Origin: Merdiplasma sp905207905
GTDB taxonomy: Bacteria; Bacillota; Clostridia; Lachnospirales; Lachnospiraceae
Reading direction: 5' to 3'
Assembly (NCBI GenBank): GCA_902475025.1
Contig: CABRXX010000042.1
Span: 1 to 22,752 of the forward strand
Length of the DNA stretch: 22,752 bases
The translations under genes were made by a program, and so were the position numbers. Positions 7,422 to 16,900 of the stretch are shown one piece after another. The notes below the pieces were generated by a model. It was not told the origin of the DNA. It saw only the letters and a list, made by a program, of their open reading frames with translations, and searched no databases. The stretch's first letter is position 1. The number at the start of each line of letters is the position of its first letter.

Positions 7422-8021
7422 ATGACGAACGTTAGAAACAGGACATTGGATTATTATAACGAAAATGCAGATGAGTTTATAGCGGGGACCGTTGGAGTGG
7501 ATTTTCGGAAGACTCAGGATCGTTTTCTGGGCAGACTGGTATCTGGCGCTTATATTCTTGATTTTGGATGCGGTTCAGGAAGAGATACAAAATATTTTTT
7601 GGATAAAGGATATAAAGTGGATGCCATAGACGGATCCAGTCAGCTGTGCAGAAGGGCCAGTGCATACACAGGAATTCAGGTAAGGCAGATGTTGTTCCAG
7701 GAACTTGCTTCCAGTGAGAAATACGATGGTATATGGGCATGTTCATCGATCCTCCATCTTCCTAAAAAAGAATTAAAAATAGTTCTAAAGAAAATGGGAA
7801 CTGCGTTAAAGCTCAATGGTGTCTTATATACATCTTTCAAGTATGGCGAATTTGAAGGGGAACGTAATGGACGGTATTTTACGGATTTTACCATAGATAC
7901 ATTTACCAATTTTATGCAGGAAATAGATAGTCTAAAGATAGAGGACTTCTGGCTTACAGGGGATGTAAGACCGGGAAGGGGAGCGGAAAAATGGCTGAAT
8001 TTAATTCTGCGGAAAAAGTAA
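7422..8021 (+). CDS. Class I SAM-dependent methyltransferase
   Basis: 199 residues. SAM-binding motif I is clear (ILDFGCGSGRDTKYFLDKGY, residues 45-64), followed by VDAIDGSS (motif II) and YDGIWACSSILHLPKKEL (motif IV and post). The length and order match small Methyltransf_11/25-type enzymes. The substrate cannot be told from sequence. The ATG at 7422 was chosen because GGAGAAAG lies just upstream; a longer in-frame extension to 7296 lacks family similarity. Its 3' end overlaps the next, fragmentary ORF by 31 bases. Confidence 0.85.
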   Translation: MTNVRNRTLDYYNENADEFIAGTVGVDFRKTQDRFLGRLVSGAYILDFGCGSGRDTKYFLDKGYKVDAIDGSSQLCRRASAYTGIQVRQMLFQELASSEKYDGIWACSSILHLPKKELKIVLKKMGTALKLNGVLYTSFKYGEFEGERNGRYFTDFTIDTFTNFMQEIDSLKIEDFWLTGDVRPGRGAEKWLNLILRKK

Positions 8022-8329
8022 AGATTGATTTTGCGGAAGGATATTCTACGGATGTAATGACTGGAGACAGAGACAAGAGAATGTATTTGTATGATCAGTT
8101 GATCCGAAGCCTCAAAAAGGCAGAGCGTGTGGATATCATTGTTTCTTTGCTCATGGAATCCGGAGTTAAAATGCTTCTGGGAGGGTTGGAGAATGCATTA
8201 AAACGCGGTGCACAGATCCGGATCTTGACAGGAAATTATCTTGGGATCACTTTCTTTTTGGTTGTACAGATTTTTGCACAGCTACTGTGGCATACTGATT
8301 GTATTAGAAATCCATGGAACATATGCTGA
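7991..8329 (+). pseudogene. N-terminal fragment of a PLD-domain DEAD/DEAH helicase
   Basis: Residues ~20-88 (LYDQLIRSLKKAERVDIIVS, LLMESGVKMLLGGLENALKR, RILTGNYLGIT) match the N-terminal phospholipase-D-like domain found ahead of superfamily II helicases in restriction and defence loci. Full proteins are around 900-1000 residues. Similarity stops at about base 8253, right after LTGNYLGIT, and the frame then runs through unrelated sequence to a stop at 8329. The catalytic HxK of the PLD fold and the whole helicase are missing. The ATG lies inside the methyltransferase gene. I read it as a deletion remnant. Confidence 0.6.
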
Positions 8330-8358
8330 GAAAATTAGAGAAACGGAGGTACTGGCAA

Positions 8359-8442
8359 ATGAAAGGGTACAATACAGGAGACGGATACATGGGATTTGTG
8401 GATGGCAGATATATGTTATTTGCCAGTGAAGCCGATTATTGA
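8359..8442 (+). CDS. Very small protein, 27 aa (MKGYNTGDGYMGF...)
   Basis: ATG at 8359 with a good GGAGGT ribosome site at 8345-8350, 8 bases away. The peptide is MKGYNTGDGYMGFVDGRYML then FASEADY. It resembles short Gly/Tyr-rich proteins I recall from Lachnospiraceae genomes (pattern GYxGxVxGxYxLFAxExDY), whose function I do not know. Homologues as I recall them continue a few residues past DY, so the TGA here could be a slight truncation. The case rests on the ribosome site and that pattern. Confidence 0.5.
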   Translation: MKGYNTGDGYMGFVDGRYMLFASEADY

Positions 8443-8616
8443 GTAGATGAACGATGGAATGGAATAGGAATTGTATTATGAGGGGCGGAAGATTGCGCGG
8501 CCGGTGATTTTGTAGTAGGATATACGGGAGACGGTTGCGCGTTTTTTTGCCTTTAAAGGGAAAAGGCTGGAGACCGGGCGGCGCAAGAACAGGAAAATAC
8601 GGAGGAATGTAACAGG

Positions 8617-9489
8617 ATGAAGATTGCGGTGACTTATGACAACGGAACAGTATTTCAGCATTTCGGAAGAACGGAATTTTTTAAGGTATATGAGGTGGAA
8701 GACGGAAAGATTCTCTCTAGTGAGGTGATCGGTTCCAACGGCACCGGTCACGGAGCCCTGGCCGGATTGCTGGCGGACAGAGGAATCGATGTGCTGATCT
8801 GCGGCGGGATCGGAGGCGGAGCCCAGAGCGCCCTGGCAGAGGCAGGAGTGGAGCTTTGCGCCGGCACCCAGGGAGATGTGGATCAGGCGGTGGAAGCGTA
8901 CCTAAAAGGAGAATTGGTGTCTTCCGGGGCAAACTGTGACCATCATCACGGGGAGGAACATTCCTGCGGCGACCACGAAGAAGGGCACGGCTGCGGCGGC
9001 CACGGGGAGGGCCATGGCTGTGGAGATGGCTGCGGCGGATGCCATGGGGCCAGCGATATTACCGGACGGAACGTGGGAAAGACCTGCCGCACCCATTACA
9101 GAGGCACCTTTAACGATGGAACGCAGTTTGACTCCTCCTATGACCGGGGAGAACCGCTGGAGTTTGTGTGCGGCGCGGGCATGATGATCCACGGATTTGA
9201 CGCCGCGGTGGCTGACATGGAGGTGGGCCAGGTGATGGACGTCCATCTGATGCCGGAGGAGGCATACGGTATGCCTGATCCCAACGCTATTTTTACCATT
9301 GAGACGGCCCAGCTTCCGGGATCAGAGGAGCTTCAAGTGGGACAGCAGGTATATTTAACCAGCCAGAACGGACAGCCCTTCCCAGTGAAAGTGACTGCCA
9401 GAGAGGGAAGCACCATCACCTTTGACGCGAACCATGAGATGGCGGGAAAAGAATTGAACTTCCGGATTGAGCTGGTGGAAGTGAAGTAA
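8617..9489 (+). CDS. Fusion protein: NifX/NifB-like domain, His/Cys-rich linker, SlyD-like FKBP prolyl isomerase
   Basis: 290 residues, GGAGG 11 bases before the ATG, no signal peptide, so cytoplasmic. Residues 1-100 match the NifX/NifB C-terminal (dinitrogenase Fe-Mo cofactor, MTH1175-like) fold: MKIAVTYDNG, VFQHFGRTEFFKVYEVEDG, DVLICGGIGGGAQ. Residues 107-143 are packed with His, Cys and Gly (CDHHHGEEH, GHGCGGHGEGHGCGDGCGGC), a likely nickel- or zinc-binding stretch like the tail of SlyD. Residues 155-290 are an FKBP of the SlyD type: YRGTFNDGTQFDSSYDRGEP, MIHGFDAAVADMEVGQ, an inserted flap, and NHEMAGKELNFRIELVEV. This suggests a metal-handling chaperone/isomerase. The WYL gene follows 30 bases downstream. 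Confidence 0.85.
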   Translation: MKIAVTYDNGTVFQHFGRTEFFKVYEVEDGKILSSEVIGSNGTGHGALAGLLADRGIDVLICGGIGGGAQSALAEAGVELCAGTQGDVDQAVEAYLKGELVSSGANCDHHHGEEHSCGDHEEGHGCGGHGEGHGCGDGCGGCHGASDITGRNVGKTCRTHYRGTFNDGTQFDSSYDRGEPLEFVCGAGMMIHGFDAAVADMEVGQVMDVHLMPEEAYGMPDPNAIFTIETAQLPGSEELQVGQQVYLTSQNGQPFPVKVTAREGSTITFDANHEMAGKELNFRIELVEVK

Positions 9490-9519
9490 AATACCCTGCT
9501 GGGGAGGAAGCAGGCAGAG

Positions 9520-10546
9520 ATGACATCGATGGACCAGAAACTCCGCACGTTCTATCTGATGGACATTATGCTGGAGCGCACGGATGACAATCATCTGTTA
9601 AACGCAGCCCGGCTGTGCGATATTTTAAAAAGTGAATACGGTATATCCACGGATCGGCGCACCATATACGCGGAGATGGAGATCCTGTCTAAGTACGGGT
9701 TGGATGTGCAGCAGAAGAAGGGGAAGAATCCCGGCTACTATATCGGGGCCAGGGAGTTCAAGCTTCCAGAGATGAAGCTTCTGGTGGACGCAGTGCAGTC
9801 CTCAAAGTTTATCACGGAGCGAAAATTCAGGGAGCTGATCAAGAAGCTGGAGACGCTGTGCCGCCGGTGGGACATGGCCGCCCTGTCAAAGCAAGTCTTT
9901 ATCGTCAACCGCCCTAAGACGGAGAATGAGACCATCTACTACAATGTGGACGATATTCACACGGCTATCTACGGGAACCGTGAGATCACTTTTCAGTATG
10001 CGGAGTGGGCCATGAAAAAAGAGTTCCATCTGAGACGGGGCGGGGCCATGTATGTGGTCAGTCCCTGGGCGCTCACCTGGAACGATGAGAATTATTACCT
10101 TGTGGCATACGATGACAAGGCAGGTAAAATCAAACATTACCGGGTGGACAAGATGCAGCGCATGGAGGTGCTGGAGACGGAGCGCAAGGGAGAGGAAGCC
10201 TTCCGGGGTTTTGATCTGCGGAGTTTTCCAAGAAAACCTTTGGCATGTACGGAGGCCGGGACAAGGTGGTGACGCTGTTGTGCGGCAGGGAGCTGGCCGG
10301 GATGGAGCTGGACCGGTTCGGAACGGACGTCTGGATGGTTCCGGTGGATGAAGAGCATTTCCGGGCAAGGGTGTTGGTGTCGGTGAGCCCTCAGTTTTCG
10401 GCTGGGTCACCGGCATCGGGAAAAACCTGCGGATAGAAGGGCCGGATCAGGTGCGGAGGGAATACCTGGAGTATGTGGAAAACATTCTGGCTGGGTATCA
10501 GATGGCTGCCGGGAATGGACGAAGAGAAAATGCCGGGGAGGAGTGA
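9520..10546 (+). pseudogene. WYL-domain transcriptional regulator with two apparent -1 frameshifts
   Basis: The uninterrupted frame covers 9520-10272 and encodes an N-terminal HTH_11-like domain (DRRTIYAEMEILSKYGLDVQ) and a WYL domain (VVSPWALTWNDENYYLVAYD, IKHYRVDKM). At AGTTTTCC (10222-10229) the family sequence continues in another frame (FGMYGGRDKVVTLLC). At AGTTTTCG (10393-10400) it jumps again to FGWVTGIGKNLRI and YLEYVENILAGYQ, ending at TGA 10544-10546. Adding one T to each run restores a typical full-length WYL protein of about 342 residues with WCX. Both breaks are a missing T in a T-run, so a read or assembly error is as likely as mutation. It lies upstream of jetABCD and probably regulates it. 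Confidence 0.8.
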
Positions 10547-10553
10547 ATGGGGC

Positions 10554-11294
10554 ATGGCGCTGTACGCGTTGGGTGATCTGCATCTTAGCTTTCAGGCAAA
10601 GAAGCCCATGGATGCCTTCGGGAAAGTCTGGAAGAATCATGAGAGGAAAATAGAAAAGTACGTCAATCGGATCGTGAAGCCGGAGGATACTCTGGTGCTC
10701 ACCGGAGATCATTCCTGGGGCAGAAAGCTAGAGGAATGCCAGGAGGATCTGGCCTTCATCGAAAACCTGCCGGGCCGCAAGATTTTGCTTCGGGGAAACC
10801 ATGATATGTTCTGGGACGCTAAGAAGACAGGACGGCTGAACGAGCTGTTCTCCGGCCGGCTGTTTTTCCTGCAGAATAATTTTGCTCCATACGGAGACTA
10901 CGCATTGGTGGGAACCAAGGGATATACCTTCGAGGGGCCCTTTTATCTGGAACGCAGAGGTCGGGTGGTTGGTTGGGATGAGGAGCAGGAAGCCCAGGCA
11001 AAGAAGCTGGTAGCCAGAGAGATGGAACGGCTGCGGGAATCCTTTCGCCAGGCCAGGGCCGCCGGATACCGGAAGTATGTGATGTTTCTCCACTATCCGC
11101 CCACCAGCATTCTGGAGGAAACCTCCCCCTTTACGGAGATTGCGGAGGAATACGGCGTAACTGCCGTGGTGTATTCCCACTGCCACGGAGAGCGGCGGTT
11201 CGCAGACAGCATCCAGGGAACCTTCCACGGGATCCGGTATATGCTGGTGTCGGGGGATTACCTGGATTTTCATCCGGCGCTGGTGCTGGAGTGA
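10554..11294 (+). CDS. Calcineurin-like metallophosphoesterase
   Basis: 246 residues from the ATG at 10554, with GGGGAGGAG about 10 bases upstream. All five motif blocks are visible: GDLHL (Asp8, His10), GDHSW (Asp52), GNHD (Asn82, His83), FLHYPP and SHCHG. These residues hold two metals in phosphoesterases that cut phosphomono- or diesters; the substrate is unknown. The last motif is SHCHG where GHxHG is more common. It begins 7 bases after the repaired end of the WYL gene and ends 28 bases before jetA, so it sits inside the transcription unit leading into the Wadjet genes and may be co-regulated with them. Confidence 0.85.
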   Translation: MALYALGDLHLSFQAKKPMDAFGKVWKNHERKIEKYVNRIVKPEDTLVLTGDHSWGRKLEECQEDLAFIENLPGRKILLRGNHDMFWDAKKTGRLNELFSGRLFFLQNNFAPYGDYALVGTKGYTFEGPFYLERRGRVVGWDEEQEAQAKKLVAREMERLRESFRQARAAGYRKYVMFLHYPPTSILEETSPFTEIAEEYGVTAVVYSHCHGERRFADSIQGTFHGIRYMLVSGDYLDFHPALVLE

Positions 11295-11322
11295 GCGAGA
11301 CTTGAAGAAAGGGATGAGAGAG

Positions 11323-12792
11323 ATGCAGCAACTGGACGCGATTGAGGAGACCTCCTACCTGTCGGTTCCCAATGCCCGGATATACCGGAAAATTATGCGG
11401 TATTTTTACCGGGAATATGAAAAAATGCGGTATCGGCTTTGCAAAGAGGATGTGTTTGAGCTGATCAGGCAGGAGGAAGAATTCCACGACTATACGATGC
11501 AGGACCTGGAACAGGATCTGGCGGCGCTGGTGAAATGGAAGAACCTGACTCCGATTCAGGATCCGGGGCGGGTGTATACCATTGCGGATTACAAAAATAA
11601 ACAGTACCGTTATACCATGTCGGAGTACGCCGTGGAGATCGAACGGCTGACAGTGCGGCTGGAAAATGTATTTCTGGAATCCGGAAATCTTTCCACAAAT
11701 TATTTTGTGCGGCTGGAGAAGAGCCTGGAAGAGGCGGAGGCCATGGAACAGGCCAGCCTGAAAGAGGTAAATGAGTGGTGGAATCTGCTCCAGGAGGATT
11801 TTCGCAGACTGAACCAGAATTATCAAGACTATCTGAGGGATTTCTATTCCGGCAAAGCGGACCGGCTGATGAAATCAGTGGAATTTATCCTTCACAAGGA
11901 TAAGTTTATCCGCTATCTGAATGAGTTTGTGCAGGAGCTGCAGCATCATTCCCGGAGGATTGAACAGATCCTGAAGCGATCTATGGACCGGATCGAGGGC
12001 GTCATGCTGGAGCGGGTAGTGCAAAGTGAGCTGGATATTCCCCATGCGGTGGTGGAAGCCCGGGGAGGGTCGGAGCCGAATATCAGGGAGAATGTGACGG
12101 GAAAATGGAGCTCTCTGAAGAACTGGTTTCTGGATTCCGGAAGGCAGGAATGTGAGGCGAAGCGGGTGCTTCGGATTACCAACGAGGTAATTCGAAACAT
12201 CATCCAGAATGCGGCTCTGATTGTTCAGATGCAGAACTGGGGAATCAGCAGAAAGGAAGACTACCGAAGGTTTCTGGAGTTGTTTTTGAAATGTGAGAAT
12301 CTGGAGGAAGCCCATCGGCTCTCTGCCCATGTGTTTGGCATTCAGCGGGTCGAGCATTTCCGGACGAACAGTCCTAGGGAAGCGGACTCCATTAATGAGA
12401 GTATTTTTGCGGAAGAACCGGCGGAATATCTGCTGAAACCCCATACCAGAGCCTACCGGGAAAAGCGGGACCGGACGGGATTTTCTGATAAATCCCTGGA
12501 GAAACTGATTCAGCGGCAAAGGTATCTGGAACATGCGGCGAAACAGCGGGAGATTGTGCTGCGGTATATCAAAGACCAGAAAATCGTGTTTGCGGATATC
12601 ACGGAGAAAATAACGGAAAGTACGAGAACGATATTTTTGCAGTGGATTGGCCAGGCGGGCATGAATTCGGAACACCGGGGAAGAACCGAGTACGGGCAGG
12701 AATACCGTCTGGTCCGCGCAGAGGGAAACTGCGTGCTTCACTGTGAGGATGGGGATTTGACCATGCCGGCGTATGTGATGGAGTTTCAATAA
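11323..12792 (+). CDS. jetA: Wadjet type II JetA (TIGR02677/DUF2397, kleisin-like)
   Basis: 489 residues from the ATG at 11323, preceded by AAAGGGA at a usable distance; in-frame TTG 11302 and ATG 11314 have worse spacing. The N-terminal winged-helix part (NARIYRKIMRYFYREYEKMR) and the segment ALVKWKNLTPIQDPGRVYTI are typical of TIGR02677. A long helical middle follows and the C-terminus ends in MPAYVMEFQ. In Wadjet complexes JetA is the kleisin-like subunit (MksF equivalent) bridging JetC heads and JetB. It stands first of four genes in the usual A-B-C-D order, with JetB 4 bases downstream. Confidence 0.85.
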   Translation: MQQLDAIEETSYLSVPNARIYRKIMRYFYREYEKMRYRLCKEDVFELIRQEEEFHDYTMQDLEQDLAALVKWKNLTPIQDPGRVYTIADYKNKQYRYTMSEYAVEIERLTVRLENVFLESGNLSTNYFVRLEKSLEEAEAMEQASLKEVNEWWNLLQEDFRRLNQNYQDYLRDFYSGKADRLMKSVEFILHKDKFIRYLNEFVQELQHHSRRIEQILKRSMDRIEGVMLERVVQSELDIPHAVVEARGGSEPNIRENVTGKWSSLKNWFLDSGRQECEAKRVLRITNEVIRNIIQNAALIVQMQNWGISRKEDYRRFLELFLKCENLEEAHRLSAHVFGIQRVEHFRTNSPREADSINESIFAEEPAEYLLKPHTRAYREKRDRTGFSDKSLEKLIQRQRYLEHAAKQREIVLRYIKDQKIVFADITEKITESTRTIFLQWIGQAGMNSEHRGRTEYGQEYRLVRAEGNCVLHCEDGDLTMPAYVMEFQ

Positions 12793-12796
12793 AACA

Positions 12797-13936
12797 ATGA
12801 ATGAGATAAGGACACTTTTAGAGGAATTCTGGGTCTGCAGAGAACAGAACCGGGAAAAATATTACAGAGTAAAGAGCGAGGTGCCGAAGTTCCAGAAATT
12901 TGTGCGGGAGCAGCTGGGCTGGAAGCTGATCCACACGGAGAGCCTGATAAAGCTGGAGAAAATTCCGGCCCATGCGGAGAGCTTTATGGGGATCCAGGAG
13001 TTTTTGGAGATTCGGGATTACTGCATCTTATGCGTTGTGCTGATGTTTCTGGAGGACCGGGAGGATCAGGAGCGGTTCCTTTTGTCGGAACTGATCGACT
13101 TTGTGGAGACGGGATTGAAACCGTATATGCAGATTGACTGGACTTCCTTCAGTCAGCGCAAATCCCTGGTCCGGGTGCTTCAGTATCTGGAGAAGCTGCA
13201 GATACTCCGGGTATATGAGGGCAGCAGCGAGGCATTCGGACAGGAAGAGGGGCGGGAAGTGCTGTATGAGAATACAGGATATTCCAGATACTTTGCGGTG
13301 AGCTTTGCCAAAGACATTTCAGAGTGTGAATCCTGGAAGGACTTTGAGAAAGCGGATTTTGAGGAGTTTTCCAAGGATCGGGGAACCAGGCGAATCAACC
13401 GAGTGTACCGGCAGCTTGCGGCCTGTCCGGCGCTGTACTGGACTGCGGCGGATGATCCGGATTCCCTGTATCTGAAAAATCAGAGGCAGTGGGTGAGAAA
13501 ATATCTGGAAGAAAATCTGGGCGGACGGCTGGACATCCACAGAAACGCGGCGTTTTGGATGCTGGAGGAGGGAGAAGTTTTCGGCTCGGTTCACCCGAGA
13601 GACGCCATGCTTCCGGAGGCGGTTTTGCTGCTCTGCGCCAGAATCCAGGAGATGGTAAGAGCCGGAGATCTGAGTCGGGATGAGGACGAGTGCATACGGA
13701 TCAGCCGGGAGCGATGGAGCCGCCTGGTTCTGGAGCTGAAGAAAAGCTGGAAAGAGGCCTGGAGCAAGGAATACAGGGTGATGGATGATGAGAAGCTTCT
13801 GGATCGTGTGCTTCAGTACATGAAGGACTGGATGATGCTGCGGGAGGAAGAGGACGGGCGGATCGTTTTGATGCCGGCTGTCGGAAAACTGGAGGGACAT
13901 TATCCCAGGGACTACACAGGAGGGGAGATAAGATGA
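12797..13936 (+). CDS. jetB: Wadjet type II JetB (TIGR02678/DUF2398, KITE-like)
   Basis: 379 residues. Family-like segments include LLEEFWVCREQNREKYYRVK, LIKLEKIPAHAESFMGIQEF, YCILCVVLMFLEDREDQERF and the W..F.QRKSLVRVLQYLEKL stretch, then EVLYENTGYSRYFAVSF. TIGR02678 proteins are the KITE-type winged-helix subunits (MksE equivalent) that bind the kleisin. The start at 12797 has only a weak GGAG 13 bases upstream, so translation is probably coupled to jetA, whose stop is 4 bases before. The stop overlaps the jetC start as ATGA. Confidence 0.85.
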   Translation: MNEIRTLLEEFWVCREQNREKYYRVKSEVPKFQKFVREQLGWKLIHTESLIKLEKIPAHAESFMGIQEFLEIRDYCILCVVLMFLEDREDQERFLLSELIDFVETGLKPYMQIDWTSFSQRKSLVRVLQYLEKLQILRVYEGSSEAFGQEEGREVLYENTGYSRYFAVSFAKDISECESWKDFEKADFEEFSKDRGTRRINRVYRQLAACPALYWTAADDPDSLYLKNQRQWVRKYLEENLGGRLDIHRNAAFWMLEEGEVFGSVHPRDAMLPEAVLLLCARIQEMVRAGDLSRDEDECIRISRERWSRLVLELKKSWKEAWSKEYRVMDDEKLLDRVLQYMKDWMMLREEEDGRIVLMPAVGKLEGHYPRDYTGGEIR

Positions 13937-16900
13937 GCGGCCGCTGGAAAATGAATCGAATTGGTTTTGTGAACTTCTGGCTTTACGATGAGGAAGAGTT
14001 TCCGTTTGAGGACGGCAGACTTTTGCTGAGGGGCCAGAATGGTTCCGGAAAATCCATCACCACCCAGAGCTTTATTCCCTTTATCCTGGATGGAGACCGG
14101 ACGCCGAGCCGCCTGGATCCCTTCGGCTCCAGCGACCGGAGAATGGAATACTATTTTCTTGGGGAGGAGGGAAAGGAGGAGGCCACCGGCTATCTTTTCC
14201 TGGAGTTTAAAAAAGAAGATGAGGAGGTTTACCGCACCATCGGAATCGGCCAGAGGGCCAGACGGGGCAGATCCATGGACTTCTGGGGATTTCTGATTCT
14301 GGACGGCCGGAGGATCGGCCAGGATATCTGGCTGTACCGGGAGGCGGGGAGTGTAAAAATTCCCTGTGACAAAAGGGAACTGAAACAGAGGCTGGGAGAG
14401 AACAATCTGATGACAGACAGTCCGGGAGAATATAAAAAGCTGGTAAATCAGTATATTTTCGGTTTCCGGAAGCTGGAACAGTACGATCAGTTTATCCGGC
14501 TTCTGGTCAAAGTGCGTGCGCCTAAACTTTCAAAAGAATTCCGGCCTTCCAAGGTGTATGATATTCTGAATGATTCTCTGCAGACCCTGACGGACGAGGA
14601 TTTGCGGATCATGGTGGATGCCATGGAAAAGATGGATGAGATTCAGGAAAGCCTGGATACTCTGGAGAGAGCCTTTGAAGATGTGAAAATTATCCGCACA
14701 GAGTATATCCGATATAATCAGTATATGTTGGCGCAAAAGGGAAAGGCATACCTGGACGGGAACCGAAAAGTCAAAGAGTCCAGAGACCGTCTGGACAAGC
14801 TGACCGCTCAGAAACAGGAGTTTGCGGAACAGATCCGGGACAAACGGCAGAAACTTGCCGAGCGGGCCGGGCGGGAAGAACTGCTGCTGGCGGAGAAGGA
14901 GGGACTGCTGGACACCGATATGGAGGATGTGGACCGCAGACTGACCGAGGCACGCCGGAAGCAGCAGGAACTGCAGCAGCGGGAGCGGGAGTGGGAAAAG
15001 AGAGCGGAAGAGTGCAACAGCCAGATCTTTCTTTTTGAGCAAAACCTGAAGGCGTTGCAGGGAGAGCTGGGAAGCCAGAGAGAGAGCCTGGAAGAGCAGA
15101 GACAGGAACTGGCAGAGCAGCAGGAGATTCTGCGCTGGGAGGGGCATGAGGAAGCCGTGAGGATGCTTGTCCTGGAACAGGCGGGCGCGGCGGAGAGCAT
15201 CTCCCGGAAGTTGGCGGAATACAGAAAGCAGCTGGCAGAGTGCAGAAAGGCAATTCGGTTCTATGAGGAAGCTGTCCGGCTGTATGACGAAGCGTCCCGG
15301 ACACTGGAAGAGCTGGAGAGAAAACGGGCGGAGTGGGAGCAGGCCCAGGAGAGAGCCCAGGAGCAGGCCCAGGACTGCCGGGAAAACTGGATCGCGTCGG
15401 TGTTTCAGGCGGAGAAGACGGCGCGCGCATGGAAGCCCCAAAGGGATGTTCTGCTGGATGTGGAGAAGCGGATGAGGGATTACCGGGAGCTTTCAGATGC
15501 CGGAGCCATTCAGGAACTTCTGCGCCTGGACTATGAGCGGCAGCGGCAGGCCCTGCTGGATCAGCGGGGCGATAAACAGCGTGCCTATCATGAAAAGGAG
15601 ACCGAACTGGAAGAGATTTCCCGTGAGCTTGCCAGAGTGAAAAGCTGTGAGGAACTGGAGCCGGATCGGGATGAGCAGACGATGCGTTCCAGAGAGGCGC
15701 TTGCCAAAGCTGGCATTCGTGCCGTTCCCTTCTATAAGACGGTGGAATTTTCCGAGCAGCTCACGGAAGCAGAATGTGCCAGGCTGGAAGCTCAGCTTCA
15801 GGGGATGGGACTTCTGGACGCTCTGGTGGTGGCCCGGGAGGAAATACCGAGCATTCAGAGGGAATGTCCGGAATTTCTGGACAGCCTGATTTTGGTGGAG
15901 CAGGAAGGATCCGTTTCCTTTCCCGGCCTGAAGGTCAGTGAGAAGCTGGAACCTGAAATGCAAAGAGAGGTTCTGCGGATATTGAACAGCATCGGATTAG
16001 ACGCCGGGGAGGTTACTGGAAATTTGGATGACCTTCAGGGAGCCGGAGCGCGCGTCGGCGAGGATGGAAGCTTTCGTCAGGGACTTCTGGTGGGAAGAGC
16101 CGGGAAAGAAGGAGCGGCAGAATTTGTAGGGCAGCTAGCCCGCCAGAGGAAAAGAGCGCAGCAGATTGGCCGACTGGAAGCGCAGATCCGGGAGGTGGAG
16201 ATCAACCTGGAACAAATGGGCGGGGAGATCGCTGCGCTGGAGAAAAAACTGGGGCAGTTGGAGCAGGAATACAGGGAGCTTACCGATTTCTCGGAGCTCA
16301 ACGAGGCGCTTCTGGAGGTTCAAAAATGCGGAGTGGAACTGGGGATTGCCCAGCAAAACGCCGCACAGCAGGAGCGCAGAGCCAGGGAGGCTGCCCGGAG
16401 AAAGGATGATACCTATCAGCGGATGTTGCAGCAGTGCCGCCCGCTCCCCTATGGAAGAACAGAAGCGGAGTATGAGGAAGCAGAGATGACCCTGGCGGAA
16501 TACGAGTCCGTCTGGCAGAAATGCAGGGGGTTGCTGCTCCAGATATCCGGGATCCGGGAGAAAACTGCTCTGCAGGAGGACCGGATCGACCGGGAGAAGG
16601 AGTCGCTGGATCAGGCGCTGTCGGAAAGACAGCGCTGCAGCGTGGAGAAGGGCGCCTGTGAGGTTCAGATACGCCAGTGTGAGGAATATCTGAAACGGCC
16701 GGAGATCCGTGAGCGGGCACAGCGTCTGGAACAGGTGAATGCGGAACTGAGCGCGATACAGAAAGAGTGCAGCAATTTGAAAGTGGATACCGGAATACTG
16801 GAAGGCAGCCTCGGCAGCCTGGAAAAGGAGGAACCGGAGCGCAGGGAGGCCCTTGTCCGGGCCATCGGGGAGGAAACTGTTCTGAGAAGCTGCTTTGAGG

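Noticed and set aside
7235..7435. 66-aa open frame before the methyltransferase
   Set aside because: Basic, low-complexity translation, poor ribosome site, and it runs into the methyltransferase start; looks like leader sequence.
8443..8616. Broken frames reading GRKIARPVIL and DIRETVARFFAFKGKRL
   Set aside because: Stops interrupt them and I could not match a family; not enough to call a pseudogene.
11875..12789. 304-aa minus-strand frame opposite jetA
   Set aside because: Antisense shadow of a GC-biased gene without independent signals.
14530..15441. Long minus-strand open frame opposite jetC
   Set aside because: Leu/Gln/Pro-rich shadow of the coiled-coil coding strand; no ribosome site or family likeness. 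Other antisense frames over jetA-jetD are the same.
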